A DNA stretch of 64,000 nucleotides from Nyssa sinensis (GCA_008638375.1 CM018051.1:32399740-32463739); one strand, 5' to 3'; counted from the first letter of the stretch, positions 48,918 through 60,500 are shown. Notes: a model not told the origin generated them from the letters alone. Made by a program: numbers and translations.

Positions 48918-49635
48918 TATCTAAAAGGGCCGTGTGTGTCATGCCCCGAATACCAGCGAACCCGAGGCGTGAGTAACGAGACAAAGGAAAATAAAATAAT
49001 AAAGAAATAAAGTACAATCAAAGACATTCCAAACACTAACCAAACTCCCTATTCTATACAATCCATAGGGCCTTGCCCCTTGTTTTCATAATAAACCAGG
49101 TGTTTTACACACTTGACAATCCTTTAATTTTTTTAAAAAATTTAACAGAACCTCCTTTGTTTTTCGAGCCTTTTTCCCTTGATAATCACAATACATCATA
49201 TGTATATACAAACACGTCACAATCCATCCTCACTTGATGGCCACAATTCATGAAAATTAAACACACATTCTTTTCCTTTAACATATATACATATAAGATA
49301 TACTCAATAGTTATCTCCTACATACTGTTTGGGCTTAAGCCCTTATATTACAAAAGTATACCCCAAGGGCCAAATACTCTTCCACATTCATTTCCTCTCC
49401 TTTCTCCAAGACTTCATCAAGTCCCACGTACTAGGAGCTTTATCTGAAACCTGTGCCCACGAATGGGTCAGCGCCAACATGCTGGTATGATATAATACTA
49501 ATGCCAGAAACAAAATTAAGGACGTGGCATGTGCAAGTGTACATTTATCTCTACATGTCATGCAATGTCATCCATGCAATGCATGATCAATATGCATGAC
49601 GCACCCATGCAAACTCTATGTCACACCCATGTCTC

Positions 49636-49745
49636 ACTTTACGGTCCTTCCCCGAAGGCCTGAGTGACCTTGTTCTCACTTTACGGTCCTTCCCCGAAGG
49701 CCTGAGTAACCTCGTTATCACTTTACGGTCCGTCCCCGCTGGCAT
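49636..49745. repeat. ~45-bp tandem repeats in family A-like LTR
   Basis: Three units of CACTTTACGGTCC, a short spacer, CCCGAAGGCCTGAGT and about 15 more bases. On the other strand they read GTGAAGCGAGACAT-like. The plus-strand copies have this block at about 16570-16660 and 26440-26525 with fewer or more diverged units. Confidence 0.75.
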
Positions 49746-50568
49746 GAGTACCACGGCCGATTTTGGATTTTTCACCACAGGATCTGCACCCTCATAATGC
49801 AAAGCACCGCGTGCTCAACTCACGCCATATGACCAAGGAATTCACTCAATGCCAATATGCTATGCATTCATCACACAACAACATAATCTCGATGAAGCAT
49901 GCTTTCCATGATATACCACATTCGAGGCAACAATAATATTTAAATCACCAATTCATTCCACAGGAATACATATCTCATGCTATCAATCTAATCACATGGC
50001 CATAATCACATTCATCACTTTACCAATTCTCAAGAATATAAGAAAACACAAAACACGTAAACAACCAATCCCAAGTCATCAAATGAACATAATCCGAATA
50101 ACTCCATAACAACAATTAAACATACAAGTCATGCAATTCATTCATAAAATGTTCATAAACTTAACCCCATTTCTTACATTAGCAAAACACCGTACTTCTC
50201 ATTCAAATAAATTTCCTAACAATTCAAAGAAATACATAAGTGCACAAACAACCAATCTAGGGCTATCAAGACAATCAAATTCTAAGTGATTTCCTAATAA
50301 AAATTAAGCACAGAGAACATTCAATCATCTTACCAAATACTCCTAAGCTTAACCTTATTTCTCACATTAGTAAAATATCATACCTGACAGGGTTGGTCAC
50401 AACCCTACTAAGCTGTGTCCACTATGCAATCCAATCAACCAGTAAGTAACTCAGTCCTTCAATGGAATCATATCAAGCTTATGCTTATCTCTATTCATAG
50501 ATATCCTCTAGATATGTCGTTAGTTACTCATCATCCTGATGCTACTGTAATACTGTTTAGGGACTCTC

Positions 50569-50874
50569 CCATGCCGAATTGCTACTTGGAGAAGAATCAA
50601 GAAATGTCTTATATGCAGGCTTCGACATGGCAGTTGCAGCCAACACACCAACAGGTTCGCCAGCAGCGAAGAAACTCTAGGGCTTAGTTCTAGCCTTGAC
50701 CCCATACTCAAATTGGATAATTGAATTACTACATACATTCCTCACCGTGCCGTCATAACAGATAACAACATCCCGAAGGATGGCCATTAAGTTTTTGAAT
50801 AAAGTTCCAAGCTCAGACGACCCTCTAGATGAACGGACAATAACTTTTTTGCTTGAAATTGAGTGAGCCATCTC
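50569..50874 (-). pseudogene. Captured Pol IV/Pol V largest-subunit fragment
   Basis: The minus strand reads LGTLFKNLMAILRDVVICYD, then DGTVRNVCSNSIIQFEYG, then after one in-frame TAG SFFAAGEPVGVLAATAMSKP, then AYKTFLDSSPSSNSAWE. DGTVRN…QF.YG and AGEPVG are conserved in largest subunits of multi-subunit RNA polymerases. The LAATAMS.PAYK version differs from Pol II (VGVIAAQSIGEPATQMTL) and fits the plant silencing polymerases NRPD1/NRPE1. About 100 residues are present, with neither the catalytic DFDGD loop nor the C-terminal tail. It is sense to the LTR. Choosing between NRPD1 and NRPE1 needs a database comparison. Confidence 0.8.
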
Positions 50875-50926
50875 CACCCGAACAAGAGACCCAACACCCA
50901 ACCCGATTGAAACAACCAGCATGATT

Positions 50927-51030
50927 CACTTCTTAAATTTTCTTTTTCCTTTTGAAATAACAGAGTGGCAACCACCCCTGTTCATGACCCAACCAACAAC
51001 CGCCCTTACATCTTCCAAACTGAAGACATC
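50927..51030 (-). pseudogene. Coding-like fragment, unrecognised
   Basis: A minus-strand open stretch reads SLEDVRAVVGWVMNRGGCHS and ends in a Lys/Arg-rich KGKRKFKK before a TGA. It lies between the STT3-like and polymerase-like fragments. It may be another captured exon. No family was recognised. Confidence 0.3.
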
Positions 51031-51171
51031 TACAAAGATTTATTAATATCGTCAGAAGAATAGCCAGAAACCTCCAAATACAACTAAGACAAAATCCACA
51101 TCTAGTGACTTCATAACCTCATATACTTCATCTTCATAAGGTGACATCGTTCGTCCAATCGTAGCAATTAT
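51027..51171 (-). pseudogene. Captured STT3 oligosaccharyltransferase fragment
   Basis: The minus strand reads IIATIGRTMSPYEDEVYEVM, then KSLDVDFVLVVFGG. After a small frameshift it continues GYSSDDINKSL and a TAG where Trp is expected. In plant STT3 (the catalytic membrane subunit of ER oligosaccharyltransferase) the order is IATVGRAMSS.EDEA…SLDVDYVLVVFGG..GYSSDDINKFLWM, in the lumenal C-terminal domain. Only about 48 residues remain, without the membrane segments or WWDYG site. It is sense to the LTR and separated from the polymerase fragment by about 150 bp. Confidence 0.75.
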
Positions 51172-51327
51172 CTTTGAACTTATTTGCATCAAGGTATTTT
51201 TGATATACCATTCAAATACTTCAGTTTGAACCTTCCTATATGATCACAATCTTTTGCCACGGTTATAACTGAATCTGATTTTTTTTCCCTTACAAAATTC
51301 CTCTGGCAGCTAGTGACCACTACTAAC

Positions 51328-51456
51328 AGAAGGCAGGTGAGGATTCATGTTTCCACCCGTCATCATCTTCAAGCAGCCAACAGAATTCTTCACTTGACAA
51401 TGGCAAATATGATGAAATCAAGCTAACTGCTTCATCCTCACCGACAAAACAGAGCC
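51328..51456 (-). pseudogene. Coding-like acidic fragment, unrecognised
   Basis: The minus strand reads VGEDEAVSLISSYLPLSSEE, then FCWLLEDDDGWKHESS, with a stop after about 43 residues. The composition is protein-like and it sits in the same captured block. No family was recognised. Confidence 0.3.
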
Positions 51457-52890
51457 TAGTCATCACCATCTTGCTCCTAACCATCCCAACCAAATCACCA
51501 CTGTCCTAGATTTGGTGGACGAACAATCAAAATTCCCTTACCTGGATTGGCCCCAAATAGTATGAAACAACACCTGCAACACTCTTCTGCTGCGAGCAAG
51601 ACTGCTCTTAAACTTCCTCCAATTCCTCCTCTTAATAACTGAGATATTTTGAACTTAAACTAGGGTAGAGCAGCAACGAAGAGAACCTGTTCGGGTTTCG
51701 AAGGTGAGCCAACTGAACTTCACTGAACCAAAATCCAAGATATTTGCTCTCCTGAATCGACTTTTGCATCTTCAATTCTTGCCCTTCCTTGCCGCAACAT
51801 CCACCAATACGAACCCTCAACATCCATGACAGCCATGATAACCCATCCTCCTGTTCCGCACCGCTACATATATATACATATATACCTAAATCTGTTGCTC
51901 CATGGTCGGACAGCAGTTCTGCCGCTACACTGCTGCACATATACATACCTGCTGCTACGTCTTCAACCATAACGTCACCAAGGCCCTTATTAAGGATTCA
52001 CTACACTGAAACTAAATGCCCAGATCTGAATCGGATCTTGGTCATTGGTTTCGGCTGAATCAGTCTTCCCTTGTACCAACACGCTGCTGCTTCGTGCTCC
52101 CGTTCAATCCGTAACTCACAGCTCCAATCGCCACAAGAAATCCCAAAACCCACCGCTACAACCATATGTGTGTAAATATATATACCTCTGCAACGCTAGA
52201 CATAAAAAATTCTGAACCACAAGGTTCACCAACTACATACATCGATCACCTCCAAACTCGGATATGACCAAATCAGAAAATCTAACCCGCTCGATCTCAA
52301 CCCGACTGAATGATTCAGTTGCAGAGGCCCTCCTCTCTCTTTCTCACGTTCCAGCAGCTTCGGCTGCTTCTTCTTTCTCTCTCTCTTTTCTCCCTCTCTC
52401 TCGGTCCCCGGAGCGCCGTTGTTGCTGTTGGCCCCCTTCCCCCGTTTCGTCTCCGTCGCCCCTTACCTCGATCCCCCTCGCGACCACCGCCACTTCTGCT
52501 TTAGTCATGCGGCTCACCCCCTTTCCTTTCTCTCTTTTCCCTTTCCTGTCACATCCCGCACCCCACCCTACGCGGATGCTAAAGATGTGATGCCAGTTAG
52601 CCGCCTTGCCAGTCTCCAACCGACACTGCGACCAACCAAAGGCAATCTTCTGAACCTTACAATGAATTACATTCCAAATGTAGGGTCAGAACAGCGGAAA
52701 TTAAAACCTTTTTATCTCGGGAATGCAACTCAACTATATACCTCATAAGCATGTACCACAGAGCAAGTCTATAACCAAACAACTAATAACTCTAATCTAC
52801 AGAGCACATCCATAACAGATATATAACACAAAGCATATCAAATTCCTCTAGAGTACCATTATCATGAGCCATGTCCCTACACATTGATTA

Positions 52891-55800
52891 TGTCACATCC
52901 CCCAGACCCACCCTGTGCGGATTTGGGGTACGTGGCAAAGGCCAGTTAGGCACCCATCGGGTTTTATCAGTTTTTTTTTTTTTTTGAAAACAAAACCCCG
53001 ACGGTAATCCTAACCAAAGGCCATTCCGATCTAAATCCCAAGCATAATGCATTCAACATATATAGTTTAAGCAGCGGAATTTTCACATGAGAATGCATAC
53101 ATGTATACTTGGTAGAGCATTCAGGATATATCATAGTCAGACCTATCTTAATTAAGATTACAAAACAGTTTCACTACAAAAGGTCATAATCTGTTCAGTT
53201 ACACAAAAGTACAAAAATGGTATAGATTCTCAAAAATGGGTTATCATTCTATCTGGGGGTCTCCAACTTTTTCCCCCTAAGTTCTGGACCTGCTAAACCT
53301 GTCCATCTAAGGGTTCCCCTGAAATTATTAAAATAATGGAATGAGCTTTAAAAAGCCCAGTGAGTAACACAGATATCCAAGCAAGAGTTTCGAATTCAAT
53401 CTTTGCTTAAATCACATGGTTAAGTAAATCAGTTTGGAATTAATAGTTCAATAAATCCAAGTCAAGTTCAATAGATCAAAACAGATAAACGGTTCAGAGT
53501 GCTAGCATATCAATCAGAAGTATAGTTAATCATTTGAGAAACTAAAACCATGTCATCGGTGATAAAAGCATGCATTTAAAACAATTGCATTTAAAACATA
53601 TAGTATTCGAAACAATTTAGCAGATCAAGGAACAGTAACTAAACAGTGTCAGAAGTTACTCACCTTCAATATTTGAGTTTGAAGCTATGAACGGAGCCTT
53701 CCTCTTTTTCTCCTTAAGCCTAAAACAATTTATAAAGATTTATCAACTCATGACCTTAGACTGAGTAAGTCTATCCTATGATGGGTTTCATGGAACTAAC
53801 TTATAGTGGCTAGTTCATAGGTCTTACCTCTTAAGCATTTGGCTTAGGGTTTCAGTGCCTTCACACATTTATCGGTTCTGATTTTCATATTATGGACCTA
53901 ACCATTGAGTTCGGAAGGTTGAAGAAAGTCAATTTAGACTCTCTCGGCTTTTACATCTGGGTTCGGGTATGTCAGCGGTATTTTGGTCATTTTTGCCGTC
54001 ACATAATTTCTGTCTCGGATTCGTCATCTAATCATGTATACAGTCTCACAAGTGTCAGGTCTACTACTGGTATCAGTTCCGTTGAAATCGGATTTCATTT
54101 AGGCCTTGTACAGTGTCAGGGGTATTATGGTAATTTCATATGTTGTATTTTTCGGTACTTTATTTGCAGTCACGGACCTCACCATTGAGTCCGGAATGTC
54201 CAACATAGTTAAAATGGACTATCTTTCAGTGAAATTTGGCCCTATGTGTCATTAGGGGCAGTATGGTCATTTACCCTTTACATGTCTGTATTTTTCGAGA
54301 CTTGGTTTCACAAATCGGACTCCACCATTGAGTCCGGAATGCCCGAAATAGTAAGATTACACTATTCAATCATTAAATTCGGACTTGGTTTGACTCGTTT
54401 AGGGTCCAGGGGCAATATAGTAATTATCCCCTTTTAATAAAATAATTAAATAATTATTTTATTATTTTATTTAATTTTTCAGGGGTATAATTGCAAAAGA
54501 TTTTAAAAATCTGGGCCTTAGTATAATTCTGTCAAACAGTGGGGGTCAGTTTGCAAATATTTAAAAGTTCAAAACTGAACCAAAGGGTTCAGTCTCTTTA
54601 CAACTGAACCGGTCCGGTTCAGTCCGGTTCTGACCGGTCTGTTACGTTGCTGACGTCACGATGACGTCAGCCCTAAAATAATTTAAAACTAGTTTACTCA
54701 AAACGACGTAGCTTTATTAATGCAGTGGCAGTCCCTGGGACAGACACGTGTCCGAGTTGGCTCGGCCCAACCCAGCTCGACTCGATCGACTCGGTCGACT
54801 CGGCCGAGTCAACTCCGTCTTCTCCACAAACTGACTCGGTGTTGCCCTATTTTCTGCAGATTTTTAGCTTCTATTTCGTGAGTTTTAGGGTACGGTTTCT
54901 TGCTGTTTTCGGGTGGTATCGACTCCTGAGGGTCACACCAACACTTTGGCATCGGTTTTGGGCATCAAATCAACCCAACAAGTTCTGTTTTCAAGAGGGT
55001 AACCGTGACCTGCAACTCGATCTAGCATCCTCATTTCTCAACCATTTTGTGTGTGGTTTGAAGCTACGTGACCTACAAACTCCAAGGATCAAGACCCTAT
55101 TTATATATTTCAGTTTAGTCTCGAGTTTTAACGGATTGGATTTTAAACCCGTAGGTTCATTTCCAATTTCGTGGGGCTACAGTGAGTCTCGAGGTCGCGT
55201 AGGTACATATTTGAGATCCTCTTGGGGTCTATTTCAGGCCTTGACACTCAAAACTCTGAACTGTTATGGTCGATTCAGACCTGGGTTTTCCAAGGTTCAT
55301 CAATGGAGGTTGGTCTCGGGTTTCATGGGTTTTGACCTATCCGAGACCTCTAAGCCATGCTATACACTCAAAACAGTTCCTAGAGTCAATAATGAGGCAT
55401 GCATGTAGTCTATACCCGTAGCAACTCATCAAAAATAATTCAAAAATCTACAAAACAAGAATTGAAGATAATTTAGAATTTTTACCTTCACAGTGCTGTC
55501 CCTCTCGGTTATGGCTCGACCCAGACCTCTCACAGTGTCCTCAAGTTCCTCAGGTCATGCATGAAATCCTCAAGCCTTTACTTCAATTGCCAATTCCCTC
55601 TCTCACTTGCATGCACAATCTCCCTTCTCTCTCTCTCTCTCCACACTCCAAACCTCTCATGCATTCACCAACCTAATATATATATAGAGACATGGCAGCA
55701 CACAGCTTGCCAGGTGGTTTGTCTTCAAAACCATGGTTTAGGTTTTGCATGCAACTTGGTTGGTGGATGGGGGTGTATCTTGACCATTATGATGTCTCTC

Positions 55801-56373
55801 ATATATGTATTCAAATATGCATAGCAATGGAGTCTCGGTTGATTGAAAAACTGATGTGAGAGGAGATGAGGTAAGCTAATAATGGGAGTCTTGCATGTAA
55901 GGCCATTGGCCAATTTGGGTGGTGACTTGAGTAGATTATAGGTTATATACATATATTGCTGTATTTATGCACAAAGTAACCAACAGCCTGGTTGGTAACT
56001 TTTTGGGACAAAGTTGCTTACCTTGGTAGGTCAAGGGTTCAATTCCCCTTGGCCTCCCAAGTGACCATTTTCTCTTATTTTCTGGTTAAGGCCCTGTTTG
56101 GTTGTCGCTAAATTCCAGTTTCACTGTTTTGACCTTAACTCCCAATCTGTAACTCCTTTTTCAGTGCAGTTTCTTTCTGTCACTTCCTACTCAGAATATC
56201 TTCCATTGACCAAGGTCCAATGTCAGTTTTTATTTTCTCGAGTTTTCCATAATTAGCTAATTCGAGTTTTATCACTATTAAAATAGGCATTAAATTAGCT
56301 AAACCTGACATTTCATTCCCAAAACAGTTTTCTCATATACAAAACATGTCAGTTACGAAATTGGGGTATTACA
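52891..56373 (-). mobile_element. Family C solo LTR, copy 1
   Basis: It starts TGTCACATCCCCCAGACCC and ends AAATTGGGGTATTACA, 3483 bp, with TSD GATTA at 52886-52890 and 56374-56378. It carries a T-tract at about 52972-52986, the repeat module (53880-54430), a TGACGTCA pair, a G-box and a CT-rich leader (about 55610-55660). A 227-codon frame at 54725-55408 runs antisense to the LTR. Its shorter partner in copy 2 and lack of a recognisable domain argue against a gene. Confidence 0.92.
54651..54669. promoter_or_regulatory. Paired TGACGTCA site in family C LTR
   Basis: TGACGTCACGATGACGTCA has two bZIP octamers three bases apart, about 75 bp from a G-box CACGTG at 54745-54750 and the GAGTCAACTC cluster. 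Copy 2 has CGACGTCAGCATGACGTCA at 59190-59208. Confidence 0.5.
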
Positions 56374-56837
56374 GATTACATATGAATAAAGTCAACTATA
56401 TCATCACGCTCACCTGAATAGCCAGAGTCAATGCATTATAATCCAAGTCTCCACAAATCCATGCTAACAGATCCTTACTCGGGTTGCCTCTAAGTCTACT
56501 AGAGTCACTTCACCGTGCCTTCTAATCGACTGGAGATAAGTCCTGAAAAAATGTTAAATAATGGAATGAGCATAAACAAGCTCAGTGAGTAACATAGGTT
56601 CCTGCCATGGGTTTAAAAACTAGTTCATATATACATGTATGCTCCAAATGCAGCTCAAATAGAACAATGCAGCTCATGTAGAACAAATGCAGCTCAAACA
56701 GATCAGATCAGAACAGAACAGAACAAATTAGATCAAACTGAATAGAACAGAACGGACAGAACAGATCAGAACAGAACTGAACTGAACAGAACAGAATACC
56801 AATCAATCAAACGCATAGCATCAAATGCCTGAACCTT

Positions 56838-57012
56838 CCCCAGCTGCCCATAAGCGGACGACTCGTGGGGCCTCTACCCTCTGGGGTCAGTATCAGAGCG
56901 GAACAGAACAGAATTGAGCGGGACAGAAACATAACAGAATGCCAATCATACAGATAAGTCTTTCCCAGCTGCCCATAAGCGGACGACTCGTGGGGCCTCT
57001 ACCCTCTGGGTC
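56838..57012. repeat. ~122-bp spaced duplication in family B LTR
   Basis: CCCAGCTGCCCATAAGCGGA, followed by CGACTCGTGGGGCCTCTACC and CTCTGG, occurs twice, at about 56840 and 56963. The equivalent site in the other family B copy is the target of the family C insertion at 1763-6833. Confidence 0.8.
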
Positions 57013-57377
57013 AGACTCTGGCATAAAACCGCTCAATCCTGTAGTGGGCCCAGAGTAAGACTCAACATATCAAACTGAATCAAATCAGACTCCAAAGCAT
57101 GGGTGACAGAAAAACAAACCCAAATAGAATCAACAGGATATATCAGAAGGCAAGATAGAACAGTATCATGCCACAAGTAATGTAATACAATAAGTATGCA
57201 TGAAAGCATATGCATTAAAACAATACAATGTATAAAACAGTTTAGCATATAAAGTAGTACAGTATACGGATTTAGATAGTACAGAAAATATACACCAAGT
57301 CAGGAGTCCGAGTTACTCACCTGAATATATGTTTATCTCCCTTCACAAATGGTCTAATAATTTCCAATTGAGGTTAA

Positions 57378-57529
57378 TCTTCAGTCCATGGTTCGGCAGT
57401 TGAAGAAAACACAATGGCAGGTTGATCGAGTCGGCCAGCCATTTTAAATCCAGTTTCATCACCTTCTTCAACCTTTTTCCCCCAAGCAGATGATGATCCT
57501 TACAGATTCTGCCCTTTTATCATCCCATC
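57378..57529 (-). pseudogene. WG-motif protein fragment, second copy
   Basis: The minus strand reads GSSSAWGKKVEEGDETGF, then KMAGRLDQPAIVFSSTAEPW. It is interrupted by the family C insertion at 57530 and continues upstream at 60976-61030 with EEGKVLQYLMDGM. It shares both sequence and internal junctions with the fragment at 39563-39810, which sits in a different LTR family. The WG is intact here. NRPE1- or KTF1-type Argonaute-hook tails are the candidate sources. Confidence 0.5.
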
Positions 57530-60500
57530 TGTAATACCCCAATTTCGTAACTGACATGTTTTGTATATGAGAAAACTGTTTTGGGAATGAAATGTCAGGT
57601 TTAGCTAATTTAATGCCTATTTTTAATAGTGATAAAACTCGAATTAGCTAATTATGGGAAACTCGAGAAAATAAAAACTGACATTGGACCTTGGTCAATG
57701 GAAGATATTCTGAGTAGGAAGTGACAGAAAGAAACTGCACTGAAAAAGGAGTTACAGATTGGGAGTTAAGGCCAAAACAGTGAAACTGGAATTTAGCGAC
57801 AACCAAACAGGGCCTTAACCAGAAAATAAGAGAAAATGGTCACTTGGGAGGCCAAGGGGAATTGAACCCTTGACCTACCAAGGTAAGCAACTTTGTCTCA
57901 AAAAGTTACCAACTAGACTGTTGGTTACTTTGTGCATAAATACAGCAATATATGTATATAACCTATAATCTGCTCAAGCCACCACCCAAATTGGCCAATG
58001 GCCTTGCATGCATTCCCTTCATCATAGCCCTCTATCACCTCCATCAGGTCAGCAGTCACAAACCCCACTAAGGGTAGAGATACACTCATATGTGTATAGC
58101 CCTATATGTACATATATATATATACATAACTTGCATCAGATTCTCTCCTTAGAGAATTCTGAAATTCTAAAAAACTGAGTCATACGTGAGGGAGAGAGAG
58201 AGTGAGGGTGAAGTGTGGAGAGAGAGAGAGAGAGAAGGGAGATTGTGCATGCAAGTGAGAGAGGAAATTGGCAATTGAAGTAAAGGCTTGAGGATTGCAT
58301 GCATGACCTGAGGAACTTGAAGAAGCACTGTGAGAAATTCTGAGTCAAGCCATAGGAGAAGAGAGTCTCTGTTGAAGGTAAACTCCAAACTTACCTCATT
58401 CTTTCATTTTTAAATTTTGAATTATTTTGATGGGTTACTAAGGATATAGACTACATGCATGCCTCATTATTGACTCTAGGAACTGTTTTGAGTGTATAGC
58501 ATGGCTTAGAGGTCTCGGATAGGTCAAAGACCATGAAACCCGAGACCAACCTCCATTGATGAACCTTGGAAAACCCAGGTCTGAGTCGACCATAACAGTT
58601 CAAAGTTTTGAATGTTAAGACCTAAAATAGACCCCAAGAGGATCTCAAATATGTACCTACGCGACCTCGAGACTCACTGTAGCCCCACGAAATTGGAAAT
58701 GAACCTACGGGTTTAAAATCCAATCCGTCAAAACTCGAGACTAAACTGAAATATATAAATAGGGTCTTGATCCTTAGGGTTTGTAGGTCACGTAGCTTCA
58801 AACCACACACAAAATGGTTGAGAAATGAGGATGCTAGATCAAGTTGCAGGTCACGGTTATCTTCTTGAAAACAGAACTTGTTAGGTTGATTCGATGCCCA
58901 AAACCGATGCCAAAGTGTTGGTGTGACCCTCAGGAGTCGATACCACCCGAAAACAGCAAGAAACCGTACCCTAAAACTCACGAAATAGAAGCTAAAAATT
59001 TGCAGAAAATAGGGCAACACCGAGTCAGTTTGTGGAGAAGACGGAGTTGACTCGGCCGAGTCGACCGAGTCGATCGAGTCGAGATGGGTTGGGCCGAGCC
59101 AACTCGGACATGTGTCAAACAACCGGACTGCCACCACATTAATAAAGCTGCGTCGTTTTGAATAAACAGTTTTTAAATTATTTTAGGGCCGACGTCAGCA
59201 TGACGTCAGCAGTGTGACCAACCGGTCAGAACCGGACTGAACCGGACCGGTTCAGTTGTAAAGAGACTGAACCCTTTGGTTCAGTTTTGAACTTTTAAAG
59301 ATTTGCAAACTGACCCCCACTGTTTGACAAGAATTACACTAAGGCCCAGATTTTGAAAATCTTTTGCAATTATGCCCCTGAAAAATTAAATAAAATAATA
59401 AAATAATTATTTAATTATTTTATTAAAAGGGAATAATTACCATAATGCCCCTGGACCTTAAACAAGTCAAACCAAGTCCGAATTTAATGATTGAATAGTG
59501 TAATCTTACTATTTCGGGCATTCCGAACTCAATGGTGGAGTTCGATTTGTGAAACCAAGTCCCGAAAAATACAGACATGTAAAGGGTAAATGACCATACT
59601 GCCCCTAATGACACATAGGGCCAAATTTCACTGAAAGATAGTCCATTTTAACTATGTTGGACATTCCGGACTCAATGGTGAGGTCCGAGACTGCAAATAA
59701 AGTACCGAAAAATACAACATATGAAATTACCATAATACCCCTGACCTTGTACAAGACCAAATGAAATCCGATTTCAACGGAACTGATACCAGTAGTAGAC
59801 CTGACACTTGTGAGACTGTATACATGATTAGATGACGAATCCGAGACAGAAATTATGTGACGGCAAAAATGACCAAAATACCCCTGACATACCCGAACCC
59901 AGATGTAAAAGCTGAGAGAGTCTAAATTTACTTTCTTCAACCTTCCGAACTCAATGGTTAGGTCCATAATATGAAAATCAGAACCGATAAATGTGTGAAG
60001 GCACTGAAACCCTAAGCCAAATGCTTAAGAGGTAAGACCTAAGAACTAGCCACTATAAGTTAGTTCCATGAAACCCATCATAGAGTAGACTTACACAGTC
60101 TAAGGTCATGAGTTGATAAATCTCTATAAATTGTTTTAGGCTTAAGGAGAAAAGAGGAAGGCTCCGTTCATAGCTTCAAACTTGAATATTGAAGGTGAGT
60201 AACTTCTGACACTGTTTAAGTTACTGTTCCTTGATCTGCTAAATTGTTTCGAATACCATATGTTTTAAATGCAATTGTTTAAATGTATGCTTTTATCACC
60301 GATGACATGGTTTTTAGTTTCTCAAATGATTAACTATACTTCTGATTGATATGCTAGCACTCTGAACCGTTTATCTGTTTTGATCTATTGAATTTGACTT
60401 GGATTTATTGAACTATTAATTCCAAACTGATTTAATTACCATGTGATTTAAGCAAAGATTGAATTCGAAACTCTTGCCTGGATATCTGTGTTACTCACTG

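Larger units (their letters stand above)
41650..48931 (-). mobile_element. Family D LTR, minus strand (host of nested LTRs)
   Basis: The right-hand end of a minus-strand family D LTR begins TATCACGACCCGAAATCCACC (decayed TGTCACGACCC). The reverse complement of its own parts (41650-42889, 46978-48931) aligns with the plus copy 42895-46972; for example 46978-47020 matches the reverse of about 45430-45475. It carries the repeat module (47400-47830), a decayed bZIP pair, a G-box and the CT-rich leader. It is cut by 42895-46972 and by 48937-63549, and probably continues past 63555 to beyond the window. Confidence 0.8.

Noticed and set aside
50415..50687. 90-codon plus-strand frame ending QQVRQQRRNSRA
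   Set aside because: It is the antisense shadow of the Pol IV/V-type fragment at 50569-50874.
54725..55408. 227-codon open frame on the plus strand, with a 171-codon partner at 58622-59137
   Set aside because: It lies antisense inside a solo LTR, has no recognisable domain, covers the GAGTCAACTC repeat cluster, and is shortened in the second copy. Likely a long chance frame.
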